Part shown: positions 45,391 to 54,400 of the stretch, piece by piece
Numbering within the stretch: position 1 is the first letter of the stretch
Layout of the letters: each line of letters opens with the position of its first letter
DNA from: Photobacterium damselae
GTDB taxonomy: Bacteria > Pseudomonadota > Gammaproteobacteria > Enterobacterales > Vibrionaceae
Assembly (NCBI RefSeq): GCF_003026815.1
Contig: NZ_PYOG01000023.1
Coordinates: forward strand, 1-64,000
Direction of reading: 5' to 3'
Length of the DNA stretch: 64,000 nt
Position numbers and translations under genes: made by a program
The notes under the pieces: generated by a model
Seen by the model: the letters and a program-made list of their open reading frames with translations, nothing else
What the model was told of the DNA's origin: nothing
The model's database searches: none

Positions 45391-45425
45391 CAAAGCCTGA
45401 TGAATGCTCGTCAGGCTTTGTTTTC
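45391..45425 (+). terminator. terminator after the 5'-nucleotidase gene
   Basis: CAAAGCCTGA pairs exactly with TCAGGCTTTG around a ten-base loop, followed by TTTTC. Confidence 0.88.
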
Positions 45426-45469
45426 GAGACACTAGCTACAAATTATTCATAGCGCACTTATTGGCAATA

Positions 45470-46123
45470 TTAAGCTACCAGCTCTTGCTGATTGAGTCGA
45501 TAAGCAACCAGATCTTCAATAGTTAGTACTGGCATATCAAACTTCTCACCAAAGTTGATTACTTCAGGCAGACGAGCCATAGTCCCGTCTGGATTTGTGA
45601 GCTCACACAACACGCCATAAGGTTTTAATCCGGCAAGACGCATAAGATCAATGGTTGCTTCTGTGTGACCACGACGGCCTAATACGCCATTACTGTTTGC
45701 TTTTAAAGGAAAAACATGACCAGGACGATTAAGATCGCTTGGCTGTGCATTATCAGCGATTGCCGCTTTCACTGTGGTTACGCGATCGGCTGCAGATACA
45801 CCTGTAGTAACGCCTTCTGCGGCTTCAATAGTTACAGTGAAACCTGTTTGATTGGCTGAAGTGTTGTTTTCAACCATCATAGGTAACTCTAATTGCTTCG
45901 TGCGTTCTTCCGTTAGGCATAAACAGACGATACCTGAACATTCACGGATCATAATTGCCATTTGTTGAGATGTGAGTGTTTCTGCTGAGAAGATAATATC
46001 ACCTTCGTTTTCGCGATCTTCATCATCAACTACAAGCACTCCTTTACCTTGGCGGATTGCATTTAGTGCGATTTCAACACGTTTGAAAGGGGTTCCAAAT
46101 TGAGCTAAAAGGGACTGATTCAT
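45470..46123 (-). CDS. ribB: 3,4-dihydroxy-2-butanone 4-phosphate synthase
   Basis: RibB makes the four-carbon unit of riboflavin from ribulose 5-phosphate. The 217-residue protein has the metal/substrate loop [15 protein letters not shown] (about 30), then [17 protein letters not shown] and [17 protein letters not shown]. There is no GTP cyclohydrolase II domain, as in enteric RibB. An FMN riboswitch lies in its leader, some 270 bases upstream of the start, so expression should fall when FMN is abundant. Confidence 0.96.
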   Translation of the reverse strand: MNQSLLAQFGTPFKRVEIALNAIRQGKGVLVVDDEDRENEGDIIFSAETLTSQQMAIMIRECSGIVCLCLTEERTKQLELPMMVENNTSANQTGFTVTIEAAEGVTTGVSAADRVTTVKAAIADNAQPSDLNRPGHVFPLKANSNGVLGRRGHTEATIDLMRLAGLKPYGVLCELTNPDGTMARLPEVINFGEKFDMPVLTIEDLVAYRLNQQELVA

Positions 46124-46390
46124 GGTAAAACTCCGTATAAAAAATTTATACCAAGATCATAAAAAAGGCAGATTTTTGCAGCCCTAGCTATTCATGATAT
46201 TGGCATTACCAGAATCAGGGCGTTGATAGATAGTGTCCAAAGAATGGAGTGTATATTCTGTATTGCACAGCATAATATTGCTAAGCACGATGAGTATCAA
46301 TTAGATACAACAAAGCAGCAGCTACGGAAAGTACTAATAATACTTTCTCTCGCATCTGATACAGCATAGCCATGAGCGTAAACTCACCAC

Positions 46391-46542
46391 TGATCCTCTT
46401 TCATCCGGACTATAACCGTCGGCTCTGGGTTTGCACCAGATCTGCTGACCTTAACTAAATAACTCGTTAAGCGCTCGCGGGCTGATACCTAAATAGATAT
46501 TTACCGCCGGTGGGGAATTTCACCCCGCCCTGAGAATTCGTT
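46391..46542 (-). promoter_or_regulatory. FMN riboswitch (RFN element) of ribB
   Basis: Read on the minus strand it begins TTCTCAGGGCGGGGTGAAAT and continues CCCACCGGCGGTAAAT, then AGCCCGCGAGCG, GGTCAGCAGATCTGGTG, AACCCAGAGCCGACGGTTA and AGTCCGGATGAAAGAG. These are the conserved arms of the RFN element in correct order. The variable stem (CGCTTAACGAGTTATTTAGTTAAG) is short. The expression platform lies in the 250 bases between it and ribB. Confidence 0.97.
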
Positions 46543-46998
46543 AAAAAGGGTATGTAAATTATGAGTAGGGTGCAAGAGAAAATCTTTATAACTGGGCTAT
46601 ACGTAGAATTAACTGCTACTTCTTTATCAGTTTTCGGATTAGGATTATTTTCATAAAGTTGAGTGGTTTATTGTTTAAAACCATCAATTTGACATACGTC
46701 AATTTTATAATGAAAAATCAAACCTGAACGAAGTGTTTCTCTCAGTAACTTGGCCTATTGCCTCAGTTAAGCCTGAATGAATAATATAATTTATTCTGTG
46801 GTAGTGCTCTATAACCGAGTTTAATCCGGTTGAAATCCGTTACATTTTCTTATTTTCGTTGTTAACGCTAATTGAGTTAATTTAAATAAGCTTGGATTAG
46901 TTTTACTAATGATGAAATGGAGAATTTGTCATTTTAGGTCAGCAAAAAAGATGACTAAAATAACGGCAACTAAACAAAATAACTCAGTAGAGGCAATC
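46543..46998. other. 456-bp divergent intergenic region
   Basis: It must carry the ribB promoter on the minus strand and that of the DUF1127-like gene on the plus strand. It is AT-rich. A frame opens from 46909 into the small gene, but its N-terminal 30 codons look non-coding. I see no RNA gene or repeat. Confidence 0.5.
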
Positions 46999-47190
46999 AT
47001 GGCACAGGTAATGAATTTTGAAACTGTTACATCTGATGACGTATTGAATCAGAAAACTTATGCCGTTTCATTCAAAGGATTGATTGCACATTTTATGGAT
47101 ATTCTATTTGTTCGTTCTAAGTCAGTAAAAGAGTACAACGTTAGTGATCTATCGGTACATCTTCAGAAAGATATCGGTTTATATCGTTAA
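46999..47190 (+). CDS. small DUF1127-like protein
   Basis: I chose ATG 46999 (MAQVMNFETVTSDDV) because AGAGG lies at good spacing; upstream in-frame ATGs at 46909 and 46951 have no such site. The 63-residue protein ends VSDLSVHLQKDIGLYR, which resembles the L-x-D-x-x-L-x-D-I-G-L-x-R end of DUF1127 proteins. Members of that family are small, basic and linked to RNA and phosphate metabolism in alphaproteobacteria. The call is moderate because the first half is not typical. Confidence 0.6.
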   Translation: MAQVMNFETVTSDDVLNQKTYAVSFKGLIAHFMDILFVRSKSVKEYNVSDLSVHLQKDIGLYR

Positions 47191-47280
47191 GTGTAATAGT
47201 GATTTCTGTTTTACCTTTGATAAAAATGACTTAGCAGTTATTCTGATACTAGTCGTCAATTAGGTTAACTAGGATGCTGT

Positions 47281-47562
47281 ATGGGAATTTTTTCTAAGTT
47301 ATTCGGTACAAAATCTGCAAATAAATTAAAGGTTCAAATTGAGCCTACCGAATATAAAGGCTTTTTAATCTATCCAGAACCAAAAGCAGAAAATGGACAG
47401 TTTCGTATTGCAGGACGTATTACGAAAGAAGTTGAAGGAGAGTTAAAAGATCATGCGTTTATCCGCTCTGATCTCTTATCATCAAAGCAAGATGCCGAAA
47501 CATTTATGATCAATAAAGCCAAGATGTTTATTGATCAAACTGGCGATGCGATGTTTAAGTAA
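47281..47562 (+). CDS. HlyU-family protein (PF10115 type)
   Basis: A 93-residue protein that begins MGIFSKLFGTKSANK and contains VQIEPTEYKGFLIYPEPKAE, GQFRIAGRITKEVEGELKDH, ending HAFIRSDLL, and ETFMINKAKMFIDQTGD. This is the small family annotated as HlyU in Vibrio databases (PF10115), which is distinct from the ArsR-type HlyU virulence regulator of V. cholerae and V. vulnificus. No helix-turn-helix is evident, so a regulatory role should not be assumed from the name. Confidence 0.75.
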   Translation: MGIFSKLFGTKSANKLKVQIEPTEYKGFLIYPEPKAENGQFRIAGRITKEVEGELKDHAFIRSDLLSSKQDAETFMINKAKMFIDQTGDAMFK

Positions 47563-47580
47563 CCAATTTTTCCAGCCAGT

Positions 47581-47613
47581 CCTATAGCTAAGTGTAAAAT
47601 TCTTGGCTATAGG
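47581..47613 (+). terminator. hairpin after the HlyU-family gene
   Basis: CCTATAGCTAAG pairs with CTTGGCTATAGG with one mismatch. There is no T tract, so termination is uncertain. Confidence 0.4.
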
Positions 47614-48044
47614 GCGGCGTTAGCCATCTTTATTGTACCTATCTTTTTATTTCCTTATCCTCAATATCTTCCTCTACGCTATGTAGCAAACGTTGAATTT
47701 CCCTCTTGTTTTGTGAAAAGTTTGTAAATTTATAACCTCAACCCATATCTCAAAAAAAACTGAAATATTTTCTAAAAATCGATAAGTCAATCACAGTCAC
47801 AAAATGATTGATGAATAGCGAATAAACTGACTTAACTCATTATCTATACAGAAAATATTGTGGTGACTGGTTTGCTATCTCGTCTTTAATGTGTAAATCT
47901 GTTGCATAACAGAGAGTTAACCATGAATGTGGTGTGACCAGTTTGATTGTGTTAAAAATGTTCTTTTCTTTCTGTTAGATTGTGAAAATCGTTGGTTTTT
48001 TCAACGTAAATGTTGGGGATTTTTGTATTTTTACCACAAGGGCT

Positions 48045-48059
48045 TGATATTGATTATCA
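48045..48059 (+). promoter_or_regulatory. Fur-box-like inverted repeat upstream of pntAB
   Basis: TGATATTGATTATCA matches the 7-1-7 Fur consensus TGATAATNATTATCA at 13 of 14 defined positions. It lies 47 bases upstream of the pntA start, inside the probable promoter region. A match by chance or to another regulator is possible. Confidence 0.4.
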
Positions 48060-48106
48060 AGTTGGATACAAAAACATACTTTTTTGCCAATATTCAGGGA
48101 CTAGCT

Positions 48107-49663
48107 ATGCAAATTGGTGTACCTAGAGAGATATTCGCTAACGAAACGCGAGTCGCTGCGACCCCTAAAACGGTTGAGCAGTTGTTAAAAATGGGATTCA
48201 GTGTTGCGGTTGAGCATAACGCTGGTGTGAAAGCGAGTTTTGACGATGCAGCTTATGAAGCCGCAGGTGCAACAGTCGTTTCAACCAACGAAGTGTGGCA
48301 GTCGGATCTGATCTTTAAAGTTAATGCCCCTCAGGTAAATCCAGAAACGGGTGTTGATGAGATCGAGTTAATTAAAGATGGTGCTAGCTTAGTATCCTTT
48401 ATTTGGCCCGCTCAAAATCCAGAGCTATTAGAAAAGCTATCAGCGAAAAACATTAACGTAATGGCTATGGATTCTGTACCACGAATCTCTCGTGCACAGG
48501 CTCTTGATGCGTTAAGTTCAATGGCTAACATCGCAGGTTATCGTGCGGTTGTTGAAGCTGCGCACGAATTTGGTCGTTTCTTTACCGGTCAAATTACAGC
48601 CGCAGGTAAAGTACCACCGGCTAAAGTTTTAGTCGCAGGTGCTGGTGTTGCTGGTTTAGCAGCTATTGGTGCAGCGGGTAGCCTTGGTGCTATTGTTCGT
48701 GCATTCGATGTTCGACCTGAAGTAAAAGAGCAGGTTGAATCCATGGGTGCCGAATTCCTTGAAGTGGATTACAAAGAAGATACTTCAACGGGAGATGGTT
48801 ACGCTAAAGAAATGTCTGATGAATTCAATAAAGCGGCTGAGCGTTTGTACGCAGAGCAAGCTAAAGATGTTGATATCATCATTACAACAGCATTGATCCC
48901 AGGTCGTCCTGCGCCTAAATTGATCACCAAAGAGATGGTTGATTCAATGAAGGCGGGCAGTGTGATTGTCGATCTTGCAGCAGCAAATGGCGGTAACTGT
49001 GCTTATACTGAAGCTGATAAGGTTATTACAACTGCAAATGGTGTGAAAATCATTGGTTACACCGATATGGTTAGCCGTTTGCCTACACAGTCGTCTCAGC
49101 TATATGCAACTAACCTTGTTAACTTGGTTAAACTTCTTTGCAAAGAGAAAGATGGCAACATTGATATCAACTTTGATGATGAAGTGCTTCGTGGTTTGAC
49201 TGTGATTAAAGCAGGTGAAGTCACTTGGCCTGCACCACCAATCAAAGTCTCTGCGGCTCCCAAAAAAGAAGCAGCACCTAAAGTGGCTATTGCGCCAAAA
49301 GTTGAAAAACCGACTTCACCAGCTAAAAAATACGGTATTTTGGCAGCGGCAGCGATTGCTTTTGGCTGGGTAGCGAATAATGCTCCTGCAGAATTCCTTT
49401 CTCACTTTACAGTATTCGTATTGGCGTGTGTGGTGGGTTACTACGTGGTATGGAACGTAACTCATGCGTTGCATACACCTCTAATGTCAGTAACTAACGC
49501 AATTTCAGGCATCATTATTGTGGGTGCTCTACTGCAAATTGGACAAGGACACAGTGGTGTTTCTGTCCTCGCGTTTATTGCGATCCTCATTGCTAGCATC
49601 AATATATTCGGTGGCTTTACGGTCACTAAACGTATGCTAGAAATGTTCCGTAAAGACAAATAA
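48107..49663 (+). CDS. pntA: NAD(P) transhydrogenase subunit alpha
   Basis: PntAB couples proton entry to NADPH formation from NADH in the inner membrane. I chose ATG 48107 ([20 protein letters not shown]), preceded by AGGGA, giving 518 residues; the frame opens 60 codons earlier without family similarity. The NAD-binding domain (about 1-375) has [20 protein letters not shown] (about 167) and [16 protein letters not shown] Pro/Ala/Lys-rich linker (about 385-410) precedes four TM helices of domain II. pntB follows 10 bases later. Confidence 0.96.
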   Translation: MQIGVPREIFANETRVAATPKTVEQLLKMGFSVAVEHNAGVKASFDDAAYEAAGATVVSTNEVWQSDLIFKVNAPQVNPETGVDEIELIKDGASLVSFIWPAQNPELLEKLSAKNINVMAMDSVPRISRAQALDALSSMANIAGYRAVVEAAHEFGRFFTGQITAAGKVPPAKVLVAGAGVAGLAAIGAAGSLGAIVRAFDVRPEVKEQVESMGAEFLEVDYKEDTSTGDGYAKEMSDEFNKAAERLYAEQAKDVDIIITTALIPGRPAPKLITKEMVDSMKAGSVIVDLAAANGGNCAYTEADKVITTANGVKIIGYTDMVSRLPTQSSQLYATNLVNLVKLLCKEKDGNIDINFDDEVLRGLTVIKAGEVTWPAPPIKVSAAPKKEAAPKVAIAPKVEKPTSPAKKYGILAAAAIAFGWVANNAPAEFLSHFTVFVLACVVGYYVVWNVTHALHTPLMSVTNAISGIIIVGALLQIGQGHSGVSVLAFIAILIASINIFGGFTVTKRMLEMFRKDK

Positions 49664-49673
49664 GGAGTAACAA

Positions 49674-51050
49674 ATGTCTGCAGGTATCGTGCAAGCAGCT
49701 TATATTGTTGCTGCTGTATTATTTATCATGTCTCTAGCGGGACTGTCTAAGCAAGAAACGGCTCGTAACGGTAATTACTACGGTATTGCTGGTATGGCGA
49801 TTGCGTTAATTGCGACCATCTTTGGCCCAGATGCACAAGGTACTGGCTGGATCATTATCGCGATGATCATCGGTGGTGCTATTGGTATCTACTACGCTAA
49901 GAAAGTTGAAATGACTGAAATGCCGGAGCTTGTGGCAATTCTTCATAGCTTTGTTGGCTTGGCGGCGGTTCTAGTTGGTTTTAACACCTATTTAGATCAT
50001 GGTGATTTGACTGGCGCAATGCTGACGATTCACCTTGTTGAAATCTTCCTTGGTGTATTCATTGGTGCGGTTACTTTTACCGGTTCCATCGTTGCCTTTG
50101 CTAAACTACGTGGCATTATTTCCTCTAAACCACTAATGCTGCCACATCGCCATAAACTAAACTTAGCGGCTATCGTTGTATCATTTATCCTAATGCTTAT
50201 TTTTGTGAAAGCAGAAGGCTCAATGATTGCATTGATTCTGGTTACACTGATTGCACTTGCATTTGGTTACCATCTTGTTGCTTCAATTGGTGGTGCTGAT
50301 ATGCCAGTTGTGGTTTCGATGCTTAACTCATACTCAGGTTGGGCAGCGGCAGCAGCAGGTTTTATGCTAGCAAACGATCTGTTGATTGTAACAGGTGCGC
50401 TAGTAGGTTCTTCTGGTGCGATTCTGTCTTACATCATGTGTAAAGCAATGAACCGTTCATTTATTAGTGTTATTGCTGGCGGTTTTGGTACTGATGGCGG
50501 TGTAGCATCAACAGAAGAAGAGCAGGGCGAGCACCGTGAAGCTTCAGCAGAAGAAGTTGCTGAACTGCTTAAAGATGCAAAATCTGTGATCATCACTCCT
50601 GGATACGGCATGGCGGTTGCGCAAGCTCAGTACCCAGTACATGAAATCACAGACAAGCTACGTGCTCAAGGTGTTAATGTTCGTTTTGGTATTCACCCTG
50701 TAGCAGGTCGTCTACCTGGTCATATGAACGTGCTATTGGCGGAAGCTAAGGTACCTTATGACATCGTATTAGAAATGGATGAGATCAACGATGATTTCTC
50801 TGATACAGATGTGGTACTAGTTATCGGTGCAAATGACACTGTAAACCCAGCGGCAATGGAAGATCCAAACAGTCCAATCGCAGGCATGCCTGTACTAGAA
50901 GTTTGGAATGCGCGTAATGTAATCGTATTTAAGCGTTCTATGAATACGGGTTACGCAGGCGTACAAAACCCATTGTTCTTCAAAGAAAATACTCAAATGC
51001 TATTTGGTGATGCAAAACAAAGTTGCTTAGATATTCTTGAGCATCTATAA
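49674..51050 (+). CDS. pntB: NAD(P) transhydrogenase subunit beta
   Basis: The 458-residue partner of PntA has eight or nine TM helices (about 1-260) forming the proton channel. The NADP-binding domain III is C-terminal ([20 protein letters not shown], ending at about 325, [51 protein letters not shown]). All are strongly conserved. AAGGAG precedes the start and a strong terminator follows the stop. pntAB is followed by vxrA, the same order as on V. cholerae chromosome 2 as I remember it. Confidence 0.97.
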   Translation: MSAGIVQAAYIVAAVLFIMSLAGLSKQETARNGNYYGIAGMAIALIATIFGPDAQGTGWIIIAMIIGGAIGIYYAKKVEMTEMPELVAILHSFVGLAAVLVGFNTYLDHGDLTGAMLTIHLVEIFLGVFIGAVTFTGSIVAFAKLRGIISSKPLMLPHRHKLNLAAIVVSFILMLIFVKAEGSMIALILVTLIALAFGYHLVASIGGADMPVVVSMLNSYSGWAAAAAGFMLANDLLIVTGALVGSSGAILSYIMCKAMNRSFISVIAGGFGTDGGVASTEEEQGEHREASAEEVAELLKDAKSVIITPGYGMAVAQAQYPVHEITDKLRAQGVNVRFGIHPVAGRLPGHMNVLLAEAKVPYDIVLEMDEINDDFSDTDVVLVIGANDTVNPAAMEDPNSPIAGMPVLEVWNARNVIVFKRSMNTGYAGVQNPLFFKENTQMLFGDAKQSCLDILEHL

Positions 51051-51073
51051 GCATAACTAAATTTGTTACCATG

Positions 51074-51106
51074 AAACGCCGTTATCACAGATAGCGGCGT
51101 TTTTTT
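51074..51106 (+). terminator. terminator after pntB
   Basis: AACGCCG with AGCGGCGTT forms a GC-rich stem around TTATCACAGAT and is followed by seven T residues. Confidence 0.88.
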
Positions 51107-51240
51107 ATGTATTAATAAATAATCCTGCTATAAATAGTTGTAAATCAAGATGATAGAAGTAACAATAGAAGTGGATTTTAGCAATAGGTAATGACATATC
51201 TCTGACAATGCTAAAACGAAATCAATGATAGACTGAGCCT

Positions 51241-52683
51241 ATGAAAAAGTACGTATTGTTAATGTCTCTGTTTTTGTCCTCGACAAGCTTTGCCGATTCT
51301 ATGAGTCTGCCTGAGCGGTTGAGTTCTATTCGTGGCGATCTGTTGAAAACTGAGCCATTAGCAACATACGATATCCGTCAGTTACAGAGCCGATATCCAA
51401 CGCCTTTGCTGTTGCCTTCGTCTTTACTGCCTCAATCAGCTAAGTATCCGCTTAAAGCGTTACGACAGCTCTATAAACAGTCTCTTGTCTGTAAGGGACC
51501 ATGGCCAGTAAGTCCTTTGGTAACTCAGCCTGTGGTTTTTGTTCGTGCGATGTGTTTCGGTACACCGTTACCGCGAGGATGGTTTGTTCGTGCTGGCTAT
51601 ATTCACCCAGGTGGTGGTAGTTATGCATACCGTTATTTAGAAAAGCATCCACAAGATAATAAAAAACTGGATAGATATCTTCATATTAAAGAGCGACCTT
51701 TAGCCGAGACAAACTCAATTTTGGGCCGTTTGCAGCGTATGAGTGATGAAGAGATCAAAGTTTTTATTGCTGGATCTGATGCTTTTATTGCCAACGGTGA
51801 GTTATGGGTTAGATATGATAATGATTATAAAATTTATGATCAGCCAACTTGGTCATCAGTTCTAAATCGTTATGATGTTCACTTTAAGCGACTGAATGAT
51901 AATGATTTCTGTTTGGCTAAGAGTGGCAATATTTGTTGGCAAGAAGAAGACAAGTCGCATATAACATACTATCTGTTAGTGGGACTATTTGTTGCCAACT
52001 TAGGTATTTTGATCGGATGGGGTGTATTGCGTTTACGCTCTCGCCGTCGTGCAATGCAAGAACGTATGTTAGTATTACAAATTCTTACGCACGAACTGCG
52101 AACACCTATAGCCAGTTTAGCTATGACGGTAGAAGGTTTTCGACGTCAGTTCGATTTATTACCAGAAGAGTTATACGATGAGTTTCGTCGTTTAACCGAA
52201 GATTCACGGCGACTACGTCAGTTGGCAGAAGCAAGTAAAGATTACTTACAAGCCAATCAGCAAGAATTGAGCGTTCAAGAAATTGAATCGTTTAACGAGT
52301 GGTTAGAATTCTTAGTTGAACCGTATGAAGTTGCATTGACGTTGCCAGAGCAAGATCGTCAAGTGAGCTTAAATATGTATTGGCTAGGGACTTGTATTGA
52401 TAACTTATTATCAAACGCCACAAAATATGGGGTAGCGCCAATTTCATTAACCGCATCTTTCAACGATGGAAAAGTAAAAATAGTGGTACAAGATCAGGGA
52501 CCACTGGGTAAAAAAGACTGGGCTAGGTTACGAAAGCCTTTTGTAAGTGAAAGAGGTTTAGGTCTAGGTCTAACAATCGTTGAATCGATGATACGTCGTA
52601 TGGGTGGAACTATGCGTTTAGATGGTCCACCAACAACTTTTATTTTGGAGATACCGTGTGAATCAGACTCTGCTACTGGTTGA
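51241..52683 (+). CDS. vxrA: sensor histidine kinase VxrA (DUF3404 sensor)
   Basis: VxrA (also called WigK) senses cell-wall damage in V. cholerae and, with VxrB, controls cell-wall, biofilm and T6SS genes. The 480-residue protein has a signal peptide (LLMSLFLSSTSFA), a periplasmic DUF3404 domain (about 20-235, with LLLPSSLLPQSAKYPLKALR), one TM helix (about 243-263), the phospho-acceptor box ILTHELRTPIASLAMTV and the ATP-binding end (NLLSNATKYG, RGLGLGLTIVES). Its frame overlaps the start of vxrB. The assignment rests on domain order and the pntAB-vxrA-vxrB-DUF2861 synteny. Confidence 0.88.
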   Translation: MKKYVLLMSLFLSSTSFADSMSLPERLSSIRGDLLKTEPLATYDIRQLQSRYPTPLLLPSSLLPQSAKYPLKALRQLYKQSLVCKGPWPVSPLVTQPVVFVRAMCFGTPLPRGWFVRAGYIHPGGGSYAYRYLEKHPQDNKKLDRYLHIKERPLAETNSILGRLQRMSDEEIKVFIAGSDAFIANGELWVRYDNDYKIYDQPTWSSVLNRYDVHFKRLNDNDFCLAKSGNICWQEEDKSHITYYLLVGLFVANLGILIGWGVLRLRSRRRAMQERMLVLQILTHELRTPIASLAMTVEGFRRQFDLLPEELYDEFRRLTEDSRRLRQLAEASKDYLQANQQELSVQEIESFNEWLEFLVEPYEVALTLPEQDRQVSLNMYWLGTCIDNLLSNATKYGVAPISLTASFNDGKVKIVVQDQGPLGKKDWARLRKPFVSERGLGLGLTIVESMIRRMGGTMRLDGPPTTFILEIPCESDSATG

Positions 52684-53317
52684 AGATGACCGCAACCTTG
52701 CTGATGGTTTACTCGAGAGCTTGAAGCAAGCCGGATACAATTGTTTATACGCAGACTGTGCGACTAAAGTTGCAGGTTTGTGGGATCAAGCGGAGATCGT
52801 AATTTTAGATCGCCAGTTACCGGAGGGTGACTCTCTTGATTTTCTTAAAGATTGGTTAAAAATTAAAACCTTACCTGTAATTATGTTAACCGCTATGGTT
52901 TCTATTACAGATAAAGTCGTTGGGCTTGATTCTGGTGCTAGCGATTATTTGACTAAACCTTTTGCTGTTGAAGAGTTATTGGCACGTATTCGAGTGCATC
53001 TTCGCAGTAATGGTGCCGATGCTGAACCAAGTAACATCATTACAGCAGGACAAATTGAGATCAATCTTGATAGCCGTGAAGTTCGCCATGGTGATGAGTT
53101 TATTACGTTAACGCGTACTGAATTTGAGCTATTGGTATTTTTAGCCAAAAATGCTGGTCGCGTGTTTACTCGTGATGAGTTATTAGATCAAGTTTGGGGT
53201 TATAACCATTACCCAACAACACGAACCGTCGATACTCATATCCTTCAGTTACGTCAAAAGCTTGTTGGTATTGAGATTGAAACGTTACGTGGCGTTGGCT
53301 ATCGAATGAAGTCTTAA
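52658..53317 (+). CDS. vxrB: response regulator VxrB
   Basis: OmpR-family regulator paired with VxrA. I chose GTG 52658 (MNQTLLLVEDDRNLADGLLE), which overlaps the vxrA end and stands after GGAG; an ATG at 52622 gives a leader absent from the family. The 219 residues hold a receiver domain (phospho-acceptor in IVILDRQLPEGDS, Lys in YLTKPFAVEELLAR) and a winged helix (LTRTEFELLVFLAKNAGRVF, TRTVDTHILQLRQKL, LRGVGYRMKS). In V. cholerae VxrB activates T6SS genes, which connects this locus to the cluster at the start of the window, by inference. Confidence 0.88.
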   Translation: MNQTLLLVEDDRNLADGLLESLKQAGYNCLYADCATKVAGLWDQAEIVILDRQLPEGDSLDFLKDWLKIKTLPVIMLTAMVSITDKVVGLDSGASDYLTKPFAVEELLARIRVHLRSNGADAEPSNIITAGQIEINLDSREVRHGDEFITLTRTEFELLVFLAKNAGRVFTRDELLDQVWGYNHYPTTRTVDTHILQLRQKLVGIEIETLRGVGYRMKS

Positions 53318-53321
53318 TTCT

Positions 53322-54188
53322 ATGAAGAGATTGACAGCTTCTCTCTGTTCACTCTTTTTAGTTGGCTCGGCGTTTTGTACGCCGAGCGCTAGTGCAAAGT
53401 GGTTTATTAGCAAGAATCTCTATACTCTTGCCAATGAAAAGCTACTTGAAGGACATACCTCTGAATCTTTCGATACCATTATTCAAGCTTGGCAGCAACA
53501 GCCAGATGCGATTCATCAAGCAAATTTAAATAATCTTCTTGATTTAGCGATAACAGATGATTGTGGCCATAGTCTGAATAAAAAAGTATTACCGCAATGG
53601 TTATCACAACTTTCGGTTAATCGAGAAGTAATTCAAAATACCAACCAATTGATGCTCAAGCTTTCAATAACCGGTCTTACCCGCAATAAAATTAAGTCCA
53701 TAAGTTTCAGTCGATGGCCTGATATGGACATAATTAAGGGGACACCTCTCATTGAAGAGGGGGGATATTTTAATATTGAAGCCAGAAGATTGGAAAAACC
53801 GATTCATGCCGGTCTTTATCGACTCAGTATCCAAGCTGAAGATGAGAAGCCTTGGAATAGTTGGATTGTTTTAGCAGAGCCTGCTCTTAAGCAACAGATT
53901 GGCTGGGTTGATAACTCCCATTGGCGTATTGAGCATAACTATTTTCAGAATCCTTCCTGCCCAACACCAGCGTTAACGGTTGATTTGTTTGATCTTAACA
54001 ATTCTTCTTGGACGCCGGTATGGTCACAAAGAATTAATAATAAAGACTTACCTAATGAGTTACCTGAAGTTTCTTTACCTGATGGTCGCTATTGGTTAAG
54101 TGTGGGATTAATAAACAGTCGTTGGCAAGGTGATATCGCAATTAAAGATGTTCAGCGAATCACTCAACCAGTTGATTTTCCACTATAA
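53322..54188 (+). CDS. vxrC: DUF2861 periplasmic protein (VxrC-like)
   Basis: The 288-residue product has a signal peptide (LCSLFLVGSAFCTPSASA, cleavage near 25). A helical tetratricopeptide-like part follows (NEKLLEGHTSESFDTIIQAW) and then a beta-rich C-terminal domain (LPDGRYWLSVGLINSRWQGD). It starts 4 bases after vxrB. DUF2861 genes follow vxrAB in V. cholerae as vxrC. The further genes vxrD and vxrE of that operon are not here; a terminator and nnrS follow. The role is unknown; it may modulate VxrA sensing in the periplasm. Confidence 0.8.
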   Translation: MKRLTASLCSLFLVGSAFCTPSASAKWFISKNLYTLANEKLLEGHTSESFDTIIQAWQQQPDAIHQANLNNLLDLAITDDCGHSLNKKVLPQWLSQLSVNREVIQNTNQLMLKLSITGLTRNKIKSISFSRWPDMDIIKGTPLIEEGGYFNIEARRLEKPIHAGLYRLSIQAEDEKPWNSWIVLAEPALKQQIGWVDNSHWRIEHNYFQNPSCPTPALTVDLFDLNNSSWTPVWSQRINNKDLPNELPEVSLPDGRYWLSVGLINSRWQGDIAIKDVQRITQPVDFPL

Positions 54189-54212
54189 TTAATTATTGTT
54201 CAGGTTAATAAC

Positions 54213-54239
54213 TAAGGGCTTCAGATAGGGGCCCTTTTT
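54213..54239 (+). terminator. terminator after vxrC
   Basis: AAGGGC pairs with GCCCTT around a short loop and is followed by TTTTA. Confidence 0.7.
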
Positions 54240-54335
54240 ATATTTGTATATTTTCACATCGACAAATATTGGCTGTTCCGTTCTTCTATATTCTTCACGC
54301 TAAACTTATATACCCGAATTAGACACATTTTTCAT

Positions 54336-54383
54336 ATGGTGTATTTTATTTGCATCTTTAAAGGTGTATCATATTTGCATGTT
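54336..54383 (+). promoter_or_regulatory. two NsrR-like operators upstream of nnrS
   Basis: Two 23-bp sites, 54336-54358 and 54361-54383, read GGTGTATTTTATTTGCATCT and AGGTGTATCATATTTGCATG in their cores. Both fit the NsrR pattern (AAGATGYATTT, then AAATRCATCTT) well. They lie 18 bases or more upstream of the nnrS start, where bound NsrR would block transcription until nitric oxide destroys its Fe-S cluster. Confidence 0.75.
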
Positions 54384-54400
54384 TTAAGAGGTACACGAAT

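Larger units (their letters stand above)
47563..48106. other. 544-bp region upstream of pntA
   Basis: It starts with an imperfect 12-bp hairpin at 47581-47613 (CCTATAGCTAAG ... CTTGGCTATAGG) after the HlyU-family gene, with no T tract. Close to pntA stands a 15-bp inverted repeat that resembles a Fur box. A frame runs from 47927 into pntA, but its 60 leader codons are not part of the family. Confidence 0.55.

Noticed and set aside
48043..48061. FNR/CRP site upstream of pntA (TTGAT...ATCAA)
   Set aside because: The spacer between the half-sites is 7 bases, while FNR needs 4; the Fur pattern fits better.
47927..48106. N-terminal extension of PntA by 60 codons
   Set aside because: No family similarity and no ribosome site at the upstream start; ATG 48107 has AGGGA and the conserved N-terminus.
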